Position numbers and translations under genes: made by a program. Below are positions 1 through 7,226 of a stretch of 64,000 nt of DNA, piece after piece. Below the pieces are notes generated by a model. It worked only from the letters and a program-made list of their open reading frames with translations. It had not been told where the DNA came from and made no database searches. Every line of letters begins with the position of its first letter. Position 1 is the stretch's first letter. Source of the stretch: PWXP01 sp034005525 (GTDB lineage: Bacteria > Planctomycetota > Planctomycetia > Pirellulales > Thermoguttaceae); the NCBI GenBank assembly GCA_034005525.1, contig JAVEUP010000007.1, positions 1 through 64,000 on the forward strand, written 5' to 3'.

Positions 1-972
1 ATCTATCTCGCCGTCCACCGAGAGCCGCTCCAGGATCGGCGCCAAGTCCTTCGGAATCGCGCCCCGCTTGTCGCCGCGCACCTGCCGGCCCGTCCAGTCG
101 AGCAACCGAAGGTAATCGTCCAGCTTCATCGAAAGAAACCCGTGCCACGACGCGCGACGCGGCGGCGTATTGGCTCCCTTCTTCTTGCTGTCCGTCGCCT
201 GCGAACCGGCGTCGGCCGAAATGGGGCACAGCCAGGCATCGCCTTGCGGATCGAATCGCTTTCCGCGCTTCGTTCGCCCCTTGCCGCCGCGTCGTGCCGC
301 TGCCGACTTGCCGCGCCGACGCCGTGCCTGCCGGGCGTGAATCCGCTCGTAGGCCGACGTGAACCGGCTCTGCTCCGGCGTATCGCAAACGCCTGCCCGA
401 ACCGGATTCAGGTCAACATAGACACTGCACGCCAGCACGGCGCTTTCGTCGAGCAACGCCTGGCATTTGAAGCGGCCTTCCCAAAATCGGCCGGAACATT
501 GGTCTTCCTTATTGGCCCGGCGAGCGATCTTCTCGCACAGGCATCGCATGAACCACGACACGCTCGCCAGCCGCTTGCGCCGTTCGGCCGCTACCTGCGG
601 ATCGGCCACCAGCATGCGCAGCTCATGTTCTTCCGGCTCGGCAGGCGTTCCGTCCTCGTTCCGCCGTTTCGGGAAGATGCGCCACCATCGCAGCGCGACC
701 TCTTCGTCCGAAAGGGCCTCGGCCAGATCGGGCCGCGTGCGCAAGATCACGTGGAGGTGGTTGGCCATGGCGGAGAAGCCGCAGACATCGCAGGTGAAGT
801 TGGCGGCGAGCAGTTCGAGCCGCTCCTGAATCCACCCGCGTCGATGCTCGAAGTTCTTGCCCGTCAGCCGGTCTTCGCCGCAGAGAAACGCCCTCCGCAC
901 GCATCGAGCGATGCAATGATAGATCCCCACTTCCCCCTCTCGCACGATCTCTTTCCGCGCATATGCCGGCAT
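1..972 (-). CDS. REP-associated (IS200/Y1-like) transposase, 3' end beyond the window
   Basis: The frame is open from an ATG at 972 to the left edge, giving at least 324 residues, so the C-terminus is missing. A strong Shine-Dalgarno (AAAGGAGG) lies about 8 bases before the start. The product resembles the Y1_Tnp/RAYT family: the metal-binding HUH-type motif appears as MANHLHVIL around residue 68, followed by the typical GRFWEGRFK and YVDLNPVRAG segments. RAYT proteins are single-strand nucleases that act on REP hairpins. In the stretch before GRFWEGRFK (KIARRAN) the position normally holding the catalytic tyrosine appears to be Ile when aligned by eye; some RAYT-like subgroups may share this. 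The C-terminal region is rich in Arg/Lys. A repeat array lies directly upstream (1055-1193). Confidence 0.8.
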   Translation of the reverse strand, partial: MPAYARKEIVREGEVGIYHCIARCVRRAFLCGEDRLTGKNFEHRRGWIQERLELLAANFTCDVCGFSAMANHLHVILRTRPDLAEALSDEEVALRWWRIFPKRRNEDGTPAEPEEHELRMLVADPQVAAERRKRLASVSWFMRCLCEKIARRANKEDQCSGRFWEGRFKCQALLDESAVLACSVYVDLNPVRAGVCDTPEQSRFTSAYERIHARQARRRRGKSAAARRGGKGRTKRGKRFDPQGDAWLCPISADAGSQATDSKKKGANTPPRRASWHGFLSMKLDDYLRLLDWTGRQVRGDKRGAIPKDLAPILERLSVDGEID

Positions 973-1054
973 CCGTCACCTCCTTTCGCCAAAATGGGAA
1001 ACTAGGCAAACCCGAGACCTTCGCGTGAGCTCACAGTTCTAGTCCTAGCAGATT

Positions 1055-1193
1055 CTCCCAAAGTTATCAAGAGCGAGCATGGATGTCTTGAGCGTCTATC
1101 ACTCCCAAAGTTGTCAAGAGCGAGCATGGATGTCTTGAGCGTCTTTTGTGGATGTCTTGAGCGTCTATTGTTGAGCGTCTATTGAGCGTCTAT
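1055..1193. repeat. Tandem repeat with progressively shortened units
   Basis: Two nearly identical units of about 45 bases start at 1055 and 1102 (CTCCCAAAGTTRTCAAGAGC... to GTCTTGAGCGTCT). They are followed by partial copies keeping only the right end, at 1150-1168, 1171-1182 and 1183-1193, each shorter than the one before. A full unit contains the inverted pair TCAAGA/TCTTGA separated by 13 bases and could fold. The array lies 80-220 bases upstream of the RAYT-like gene, a location consistent with a REP-type substrate, although that link is inferred. The rest of 973-1413 shows no gene. Confidence 0.75.
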
Positions 1194-1214
1194 CTATCGA
1201 GGATTGTCAAGCAT

Positions 1215-1236
1215 AAAAGTACCGGACAGCTTTAAT
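1215..1236. repeat. Left copy of a 22-base motif flanking the DUF4838 gene
   Basis: The motif has core TACCGGACA followed by CTTTAA. It matches the reverse complement of 3902-3923 at 18 of 22 positions, so the two copies form an inverted pair around the DUF4838 gene. Confidence 0.5.
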
Positions 1237-1413
1237 TCGCTTGCCGCGGGCGCCGGGCTGTTGACATCGCAGGGCGTCCGGGGGAAAGTATAGGGTGGGT
1301 TGGCAGTCGCCAGAGCCTTCACCACGACATGTCTTCACCCTTGCTTGCACGAGGTATTTGGAACTGCGTTTGTCGCGCACTCTCGCCACGATCCCGCCTG
1401 GAGTTCGACCACC

Positions 1414-3867
1414 GTGAAACTGTATCCCGCAATGCTTGCCTTCCTGTTTCTCGCCGCATGTATGCCTGCCTTCGCTGATTCCATCGACCTGGTGCGCGAA
1501 GGACATAGCCCGTTTGTCATCTACCACGATGCCGCGGCACCGTCGTCGGTGGCGATGGCAGCGGTCGATTTACAGCGTTACGTACACGAGGCTGGCGGCG
1601 TCGAGCTGGCGATTGTTCAGAAGCCGGCAACGCCGATGATCTGCCTCGGTGAGAACGCTGCGTCAGAGGCAGCGGGACTCACCGCGGCTGCGCTGCCCTG
1701 GGAAGGCTACCGTATGGTCACCAAGGATGGAAACGTGTTCATCCTCGGACGCGATACGGCCGATGATCAGCGCACGCCCGATGGCGGTACGTCGGCCGGT
1801 ACTCGCAATGGCACGTACGCGTTCCTGGAGCAGTTCCTCGGCGTTCGTTGGCTCGCGCCCGGCGAACACGGCGACTATGTACCGAAGGCAGACACGATCC
1901 GCATTCCTGCAACCGATCAGACCGACGCGCCGTTCTTCCTGAACCGGCGCGTGCCGTACACACAGGAGCGGAGAGCGGAGGTGCAGCGATGGTGGGCTCG
2001 GCAGCGACTGGGCTGGAGTCTTCTGCTTATTCACTCGCACAACTGGCGGCGCAGCATTCCTGCGTCGCACTACGATACACAACCCGAGTGGTTTCCCGAG
2101 CACGGCGGCGTACGCGTGCCGCCGACCGGGCACTACAAGCTGTGCACTACCAACGCCGGCATGATCCGCGCCTATGCCGACGCTGCCATCGACTATTTCG
2201 ACCGGAACCCGGCCGCCACGTGCTACTCGCTGTCGCCTTCCGATTCGGCCGGCTACTGCGAATGCGAGAAGTGTACTGCTTTATACGAAACGGATCCGAA
2301 CGGGAACCGATCGGTGACTCCGGCTATCCTCACGTTCTACAACACGGTGGCGAAACTGGTGGCCCGAAGGCATCCCGATAAGCTGCTGGCCGGTTACGTC
2401 TACGCCGCCTATGTCTTCCCGCCCAAGACCCCGATCCCGTTGGAACCGAACGTCTTCCTGGTGTGGGCGCCGAGCTTCGACTACGGGTTCACCCTCTTCC
2501 GGCCCGAGTTGCAGAAGCAGTGGGAAGACCTGCTGGCCCAGTGGACCCAAGTGACCCGGAACCTATCGTACTACGACCTGCCCGTCAACATATCGACCGA
2601 GGCAGGCGCGTTGAATCCACCCGGACTGAAGATACTCAAGTTCATTTATCCCCGCCTGAAAGCGGCTGATGTGAAAGGCGTTTATGTCTACGGAATCGAG
2701 GCATGGGGCCGCGGCGGGCCGCTGAACTACCTGCTCGCTCGGCTGGCCTGGAATCCGGAAGCCGACGTCGAGGCCCTGTTCGACGAGTATTGCGCCAAAG
2801 CGTATGGCAAGGGCGGCGACGAGATCAACCGGATGTACCGGCTGCTGGACGCCGAGATGGAACGACACTTTCTGGAGTATTCCAACGCCCGGTATCATCT
2901 CACCCCCGACATGATGCGCGACGTCTACGGGAAGAACTTCGCCGAGCTCGAGCGGCTGTACCGCGAGGCCGAGGCGAAGGTCGACGATTCGGATGCGGCG
3001 GCCCGGCTCGCGATGATCGGCGACAACCTGACCGTACTGCATTGGAACTTGCGGCAGTTCAAGATGCTGGATCATCCAGACCAGTCGGGTTTCGACTTGG
3101 CCGACGCCGACTTTTTCGAATTCCTGAGGACGCATCGTGGCACCTTGTCTCTGCATCCCGCGGATAAGGCGAGACGGCCGCTTGCGGCCAGGCAGAAGCT
3201 GACCGTTGCGGCCGCCGACGGCATCCCTGGCGCCCAGCGGGTCACGCCCTATCGGCTGCGCGGCGATCAGCATCTTGTGTTGCAGCCCGTGGGGAATGGG
3301 GCCGTGGAAGTGAAGTTTGAGCAGGTGACGGCGCGAGGGAAGCTGCTCACCTACTACGTCTACGACGATCTTGGCAAGGAGGTGACCAGTGGATTGGTAA
3401 GCGCCGAGGCTCCCGTCAAGCTGGAGGCAACCGACCGCCCGTACTACCACTTTGTCATTTCGGCCGGGTCTGCTTCCTTCATGCTCAAGGTTACGGGCGC
3501 TGCCTGGGCCGTCAATGCGCGACTGAGCAACCAGGGGCTGCACCTGTTGGGCAAGGCCACGCCGCTCTACTTCGATGTGCCCGAGGCCGTGGCAAGCTTT
3601 CATGTATCGCTGGAAGCATCGCCGCCCGGCGAGACCGCCCAGGCAACGCTCTATGCACCCCACGGCCGGTCCGTCGCCCAGTTTGATTGCACGCGAATGT
3701 CGGTTGATCACAAGTGGATCGACGGCCCCGCAGGCTGGTGGAAGCTCGACGTCCAGCCAGCAGCCACCGGAGCCATGGACGACGTGTGGGTCAGGCTTGG
3801 CGAGGAGTTGCCCGGCTACTTCTCGCTGGATCCCGAACGGGCGCTTGACGTGGCAATTGGCAAGTAG
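1414..3867 (+). CDS. Secreted DUF4838-domain protein
   Basis: The predicted product has 817 residues. The GTG at 1414 was chosen because it gives a compact signal peptide (VKLYPAMLAFLFLAACMPAFA) with a TGGAG about 10 bases upstream; an upstream in-frame start at 1300 would add 38 residues unlike an export signal, and an ATG at 1432 is an alternative. The N-terminal domain resembles the alpha-glucuronidase-like N-domain (LVREGHSPFVIYHD, then AAVDLQRYV). The central region is typical of DUF4838, with SLSPSDSAGYCECEKC around residue 275, a possible metal or disulfide cluster. The C-terminal 200 residues look like beta-sandwich modules. Family members are probably glycoside-active proteins but no reaction is established. 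The gene stands alone, flanked by an inverted motif pair. Confidence 0.85.
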   Translation: MKLYPAMLAFLFLAACMPAFADSIDLVREGHSPFVIYHDAAAPSSVAMAAVDLQRYVHEAGGVELAIVQKPATPMICLGENAASEAAGLTAAALPWEGYRMVTKDGNVFILGRDTADDQRTPDGGTSAGTRNGTYAFLEQFLGVRWLAPGEHGDYVPKADTIRIPATDQTDAPFFLNRRVPYTQERRAEVQRWWARQRLGWSLLLIHSHNWRRSIPASHYDTQPEWFPEHGGVRVPPTGHYKLCTTNAGMIRAYADAAIDYFDRNPAATCYSLSPSDSAGYCECEKCTALYETDPNGNRSVTPAILTFYNTVAKLVARRHPDKLLAGYVYAAYVFPPKTPIPLEPNVFLVWAPSFDYGFTLFRPELQKQWEDLLAQWTQVTRNLSYYDLPVNISTEAGALNPPGLKILKFIYPRLKAADVKGVYVYGIEAWGRGGPLNYLLARLAWNPEADVEALFDEYCAKAYGKGGDEINRMYRLLDAEMERHFLEYSNARYHLTPDMMRDVYGKNFAELERLYREAEAKVDDSDAAARLAMIGDNLTVLHWNLRQFKMLDHPDQSGFDLADADFFEFLRTHRGTLSLHPADKARRPLAARQKLTVAAADGIPGAQRVTPYRLRGDQHLVLQPVGNGAVEVKFEQVTARGKLLTYYVYDDLGKEVTSGLVSAEAPVKLEATDRPYYHFVISAGSASFMLKVTGAAWAVNARLSNQGLHLLGKATPLYFDVPEAVASFHVSLEASPPGETAQATLYAPHGRSVAQFDCTRMSVDHKWIDGPAGWWKLDVQPAATGAMDDVWVRLGEELPGYFSLDPERALDVAIGK

Positions 3868-3901
3868 CTCGCGTCCGTGTGCCCCGCAACCTTCGGGGCG
3901 A

Positions 3902-3923
3902 CTTAAAGGTGTCCGGTATATTT
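3902..3923. repeat. Right copy of the 22-base flanking motif (inverted)
   Basis: Inverted counterpart of 1215-1236 (core TGTCCGGTA), beginning 35 bases after the DUF4838 stop codon. The remaining stretch to 4108 holds no gene that I can support. Confidence 0.5.
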
Positions 3924-4108
3924 CCAGGTCGGCCTCGGAGCAAACGATTCCATAGTACCGAAGTAGCGGGCGGATAAGGCCGGGACTGAAGGCGGCTGCG
4001 GAGGCCGTGGAGGGAAGAGGACCGACCGAGCGAACCTTACTCGCGGTGGACGCAGTGCCGGGAAGGCGTGGCATCGGATCGAGCGGTGGACGAGGGGCAG
4101 CGAAATGG

Positions 4109-5440
4109 CTACTCGGCCTCGATGGCGCGCAGCTTGTAGATGAGCGCACGGCGGCTGATGCCGAGCTTCTTGGCCGCATGGGTGCGGTTCTGGCCGCATT
4201 CTTCAAGCGTGGCGAGAATGGTGGCACGTTCGACTTGGGAAAGGCGGCCGGTGTCGACCGCTTCGTCGCCACCGGCGGCCGTTGCGGCGATCTTCGGCGG
4301 CAGGTGCTCCGGCATGATGACGTCGCCTCGGCATAGCAGGCAGGCACGTTGAACGGCGTTGCGCAGCTCGCGGACGTTCCCGGGCCATTGGTGCGCCAGC
4401 AGATACTGCGCGGCCTGGGGCGAAAGGCGCACGGGGCTGCCGGCGAACTCGGTGGCGAAACGGCGGGCCAGCGGCAGAATGTCGTCGCGACGGTCGCGCA
4501 GCGGCGGTACGATCAACTCGATGACGTTGATGCGGTAGTAGAGGTCGTCGCGGAACGTGCCCTGTTGAACCGCCTCGCCCAAGTCGCGGTTGGTGGCGGC
4601 AACCAGGCGGGTATCGACCTGGACGGGCACCTCGCTGCCGACCGGCGTCACCTGGCCCGACTCCAACGCCCGCAGGAGCTTCGGTTGAAGCGCCAGCGGA
4701 AGCTCACCGATTTCGTCGAGGAAGAGTGTCCCGCCGTCAGCGGCGCGGAAGAAGCCGCGGCGCTGGGCGTCGGCGCCCGTGAAGGCCCCCTTGGTGTGGC
4801 CGAACAGTTCGCTCTCGATGAGCGACTCGGGCAGACCGGCGCAGTTGGCCGCAACAAACGGCCCTGCGGCCCGCGGGCTCCAGTGGTGGATCAACTGCAC
4901 GACCACCTCCTTGCCGACCCCGCTTTCGCCGGAAACCAGCACCGGGGCGCCCGACGGCGCCACGACGGCCGCCGTTTCCACGACATGCCGCATCGCCGGG
5001 CTTTGGCAGATGAACCCATCGGGCAGCGGCGGCACTTCCACCGATCCAGACCATGCCTTGGATCGCCCCGCCAGGCCAAGCGCATCGAGAATGGCGGCTC
5101 GCAGTTCGTCCAGGTCGACGGGCTTGGCCATGTAGTCGTCCGCGCCGCTTTTCAGCGCGGCCACGGCCTGGCGCAGGTCGGCATGGGCCGTAATGAGCAA
5201 GACGCGGAGCGCGGGATGCCGCTTGCGGGTTTCCGCCAGAACTTCGATGCCGCTGATGCCCGGCAGGCGAACGTCGAGCAGCACCATATCGGGCGGCTCC
5301 CGTTCGATGCTGTCGAGGGCCTCTTCGCCGCTGGCGGCCTCTCGAACCTCAAGGTCCAACGAGCGGACGAACCCTCCGAGTAGCTGCCGCTGGGAGGAAT
5401 CGTCGTCGACGACCAGGATGGTGTGCTTGCTGTGAGTCAT
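4109..5440 (-). CDS. Sigma-54-dependent response regulator (NtrC family)
   Basis: A 443-residue three-domain activator. The receiver domain (1-120) has the acidic pocket DDD at 12-14 and phospho-acceptor Asp56 in LLDVRLPG. The AAA+ domain (about 145-375) has Walker A GESGVGKE, the sigma-54 contact loop GAFTGA and Walker B GGTLFLDEIGE. The C-terminus ends in a Fis-type helix-turn-helix (THAAKKLGISRRALIYKLR). It should oligomerise on phosphorylation, bind an upstream site and open sigma-54 promoters. Its ATG overlaps the stop of the upstream histidine kinase by four bases (ATGA), so the two are translationally coupled. A sigma-54-type promoter lies before the kinase gene, which suggests autoregulation. 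Confidence 0.95.
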   Translation of the reverse strand: MTHSKHTILVVDDDSSQRQLLGGFVRSLDLEVREAASGEEALDSIEREPPDMVLLDVRLPGISGIEVLAETRKRHPALRVLLITAHADLRQAVAALKSGADDYMAKPVDLDELRAAILDALGLAGRSKAWSGSVEVPPLPDGFICQSPAMRHVVETAAVVAPSGAPVLVSGESGVGKEVVVQLIHHWSPRAAGPFVAANCAGLPESLIESELFGHTKGAFTGADAQRRGFFRAADGGTLFLDEIGELPLALQPKLLRALESGQVTPVGSEVPVQVDTRLVAATNRDLGEAVQQGTFRDDLYYRINVIELIVPPLRDRRDDILPLARRFATEFAGSPVRLSPQAAQYLLAHQWPGNVRELRNAVQRACLLCRGDVIMPEHLPPKIAATAAGGDEAVDTGRLSQVERATILATLEECGQNRTHAAKKLGISRRALIYKLRAIEAE

Positions 5441-6786
5441 GATCTACCAGGTTGAAGTCCGTCGAGCCAGAAGATGGCTCCACCTCCGGGCCGGGGCGTA
5501 TAGCCTGCCTGCCAGCCGTGGGCGACGGCAATCCGCCTTACAATGGCCAGCCCGAGGCCGGTGCCGCTTTCGCGCGTCGTGAAGTACGGAGTGAACAGCT
5601 TGCCCGCCAACTCGGGCGGCACTCCGGGCCCGGCATCGGCCACCTCCAGGCGCCATCGCCCATCATTGCCGGAAAGCATCCGCATTTCAACCGTAGTTCC
5701 GGCCGGCGCCGCCTGGACGGCATTCTGGAGGAGGTTGAACAGGGCTTGGCGCAGCAGTTCACGGTCGGAGCGGATCGCGGCCGCGCGGTCGAGTGATGCG
5801 AAATCGAGCCGAAGGCTCTTGCTCTGAAGGTCCGGCTCCAGCAGGGCTGCCAACTCGCTGGCCAGGACGGCCGGGTCGACCTGTTCCAGTTGAGGGGCCG
5901 CAGGCCGCGCGAAGGCGAGGAACTGGTTGATGCGGGCTGTGAGCCGGTCGCACTCCTCGACAATCGCCTGCGAACGGTCGCGCGCCGCGTCCACGGCGAA
6001 ATCGGCCGAGGCCAGCCGCTGGGTCCAACCGCGAATGAGCCCCAGCGGATTCCGCGTTTCGTGGGCCAGTCCGGCAGCGGCTTGTCCCAACTCGCGCAAG
6101 TATCGGGCCTCGCTTTCGAGCAGTTGCTCGCGGCCCCTCGCCTCGGCCAGGCGAAAGGTGGTGCGCCAGAGAATCGCAAGGAAAAAGAGCACCAGGGCGC
6201 CGGCCGTGACAACGGCAAGCCGCGTCCACGCAGCACGGCGGCAGCGTTCGACTACCGGCAGCGCGTCGAGCACCAGCAACGCCGTGAAGGTACCGCCCTC
6301 GGCGAAAGGCGAGGCCTCCTCCGCGTCGGACTCCTGCATCCAGCGGGACCCGCGACCCCGGCCCAGCCCGCGGCCGGGGCCGGGATGCTCCTCGCTGCGC
6401 GGTGGCAGTTCAAATTGCCTGACATAGCGGAACGACGCGTTCTGCCAGGCGGCCTCGGAATCGCTCAGCAGCGACCGCAGGCGCTGCGGGTCGGCCCCGG
6501 CAGAGCAGACGAACCGGCCGTCTTCGGAGACCACGGCGGCAGCACGTACGTCTTTCGAGGCAACGAGTTCCTCAAGCACGCCCTCGAGTTGGTCCGCGAA
6601 GTAATACCCCAAACGGCGATGCGAGCGAATACCCCCGGTCAGCGCCTGCATAATCGAGTCGGCCTGCCGGATCAGGGTTTCGCGGGCATTGCGGCATTCA
6701 GCGACGTAATCGTACCATTGCCAGAAGGCCAGCGCGATCCAAGCCAATACCAGGGCGGCGAACAAGGCCACTCGTGAACGCTGCAT
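5437..6786 (-). CDS. Membrane sensor histidine kinase, partner of the sigma-54 regulator
   Basis: Predicted as 449 residues from the ATG at 6786, which has GGGAG six bases upstream and opens directly into a membrane helix (residues 6-23); the frame stays open further upstream but encodes no plausible protein. A periplasmic sensor region of about 160 residues follows, then a second membrane helix (LAVVTAGALVLFFLAILW). The H-box LAHETRNPLGLIRGW carries the phospho-accepting His near residue 242. The HATPase domain has the N-box (NLLQNAVQAAP), G1 (DAGPGVP) and G2 (GTGLGLAIV). The sensor region has a Gly/Arg/Pro-rich insert and matches no ligand-binding family that I recognise. It should phosphorylate the co-transcribed response regulator at Asp56. 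Confidence 0.93.
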   Translation of the reverse strand: MQRSRVALFAALVLAWIALAFWQWYDYVAECRNARETLIRQADSIMQALTGGIRSHRRLGYYFADQLEGVLEELVASKDVRAAAVVSEDGRFVCSAGADPQRLRSLLSDSEAAWQNASFRYVRQFELPPRSEEHPGPGRGLGRGRGSRWMQESDAEEASPFAEGGTFTALLVLDALPVVERCRRAAWTRLAVVTAGALVLFFLAILWRTTFRLAEARGREQLLESEARYLRELGQAAAGLAHETRNPLGLIRGWTQRLASADFAVDAARDRSQAIVEECDRLTARINQFLAFARPAAPQLEQVDPAVLASELAALLEPDLQSKSLRLDFASLDRAAAIRSDRELLRQALFNLLQNAVQAAPAGTTVEMRMLSGNDGRWRLEVADAGPGVPPELAGKLFTPYFTTRESGTGLGLAIVRRIAVAHGWQAGYTPRPGGGAIFWLDGLQPGRS

Positions 6787-6983
6787 GGGCACTCCCGGCA
6801 GGACGACGCGACGCGAAGGAAAACGTGTACGAGGGACAACTCCAATTCTCCCTCCACGGCGGGTGAATTGCCAGACCCGTCTGTCAAAGATTGGTGAAGC
6901 GTTGACGCCAGGGGCGAATGGCCGTGGAAGCTGTCCCTCGGTGCCGGCATTACGGGCAACTTGGAACGGCAAGGTCAGCTTGG

Positions 6984-7000
6984 TGCAACTCCAATGCCAA
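6984..7000 (-). promoter_or_regulatory. Sigma-54 (-24/-12) promoter for the histidine kinase/regulator operon
   Basis: On the minus strand the sequence reads TTGGCATTGGAGTTGCA. The invariant GG and GC are separated by exactly 10 bases as in the TGGCAC-N5-TTGCA consensus. Transcription would start near 6973, leaving a leader of about 190 bases. It fits a pair whose regulator is itself a sigma-54 activator. Confidence 0.7.
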
Positions 7001-7061
7001 ATGCAGGATGACGTCGCTCTCCACAATAACGCCGTAGTTTGGAGGAAAACGCCCAGGATGC

Positions 7062-7078
7062 TGTGCAAATCCTGCACA
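7062..7078. promoter_or_regulatory. Candidate upstream activating site (palindrome)
   Basis: TGTGCA-AATCC-TGCACA is a perfect 6+5+6 palindrome centred about 97 bases upstream of the predicted sigma-54 transcription start, the usual distance for an enhancer bound by an NtrC-type dimer. It also lies about 100 bases upstream of the divergent kinase gene promoter start. Binding is inferred, not shown. Confidence 0.5.
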
Positions 7079-7134
7079 TTGGCCGACTTCCGGGCGAGAA
7101 GCAATTGCAGCACGAAACCCGGATTGGCCCCCAT

Positions 7135-7163
7135 TTGCCTTCATTTGGGCAATCTGCTACACT
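7135..7163 (+). promoter_or_regulatory. Sigma-70-like promoter of the Ser/Thr kinase gene
   Basis: TTGCCT at 7135-7140 and TACACT at 7158-7163 are separated by 17 bases, each matching four of six consensus positions. The start would be near 7170. The leader contains the hairpin GCCGGTGG-CACCC-CCACCGGC (7190-7210) just before the start codon. Confidence 0.45.
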
Positions 7164-7226
7164 GGAGGTTGCGTTAGGGGGCCGTTTTAGCCGGTGGCAC
7201 CCCCACCGGCCTACTTGGGTGCATTT

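Noticed and set aside
142..1005. 287-codon plus-strand frame at the left edge
   Set aside because: The minus-strand frame encodes a clear RAYT-like protein with a strong ribosome-binding site.
1055..1193. CRISPR array
   Set aside because: Only two full units lie adjacent without unique spacers and later units are truncated; no cas genes are nearby.
1261..1294. Promoter for the DUF4838 gene with TTGACA at 1261
   Set aside because: The nearest TATA-like box (TATAGG, 1289) is 22 bases away, too far for a standard promoter.
2563..4347. Long minus-strand frame opposite the DUF4838 gene
   Set aside because: It spans an intergenic region and runs into the response regulator gene in another frame, with no domain pattern.
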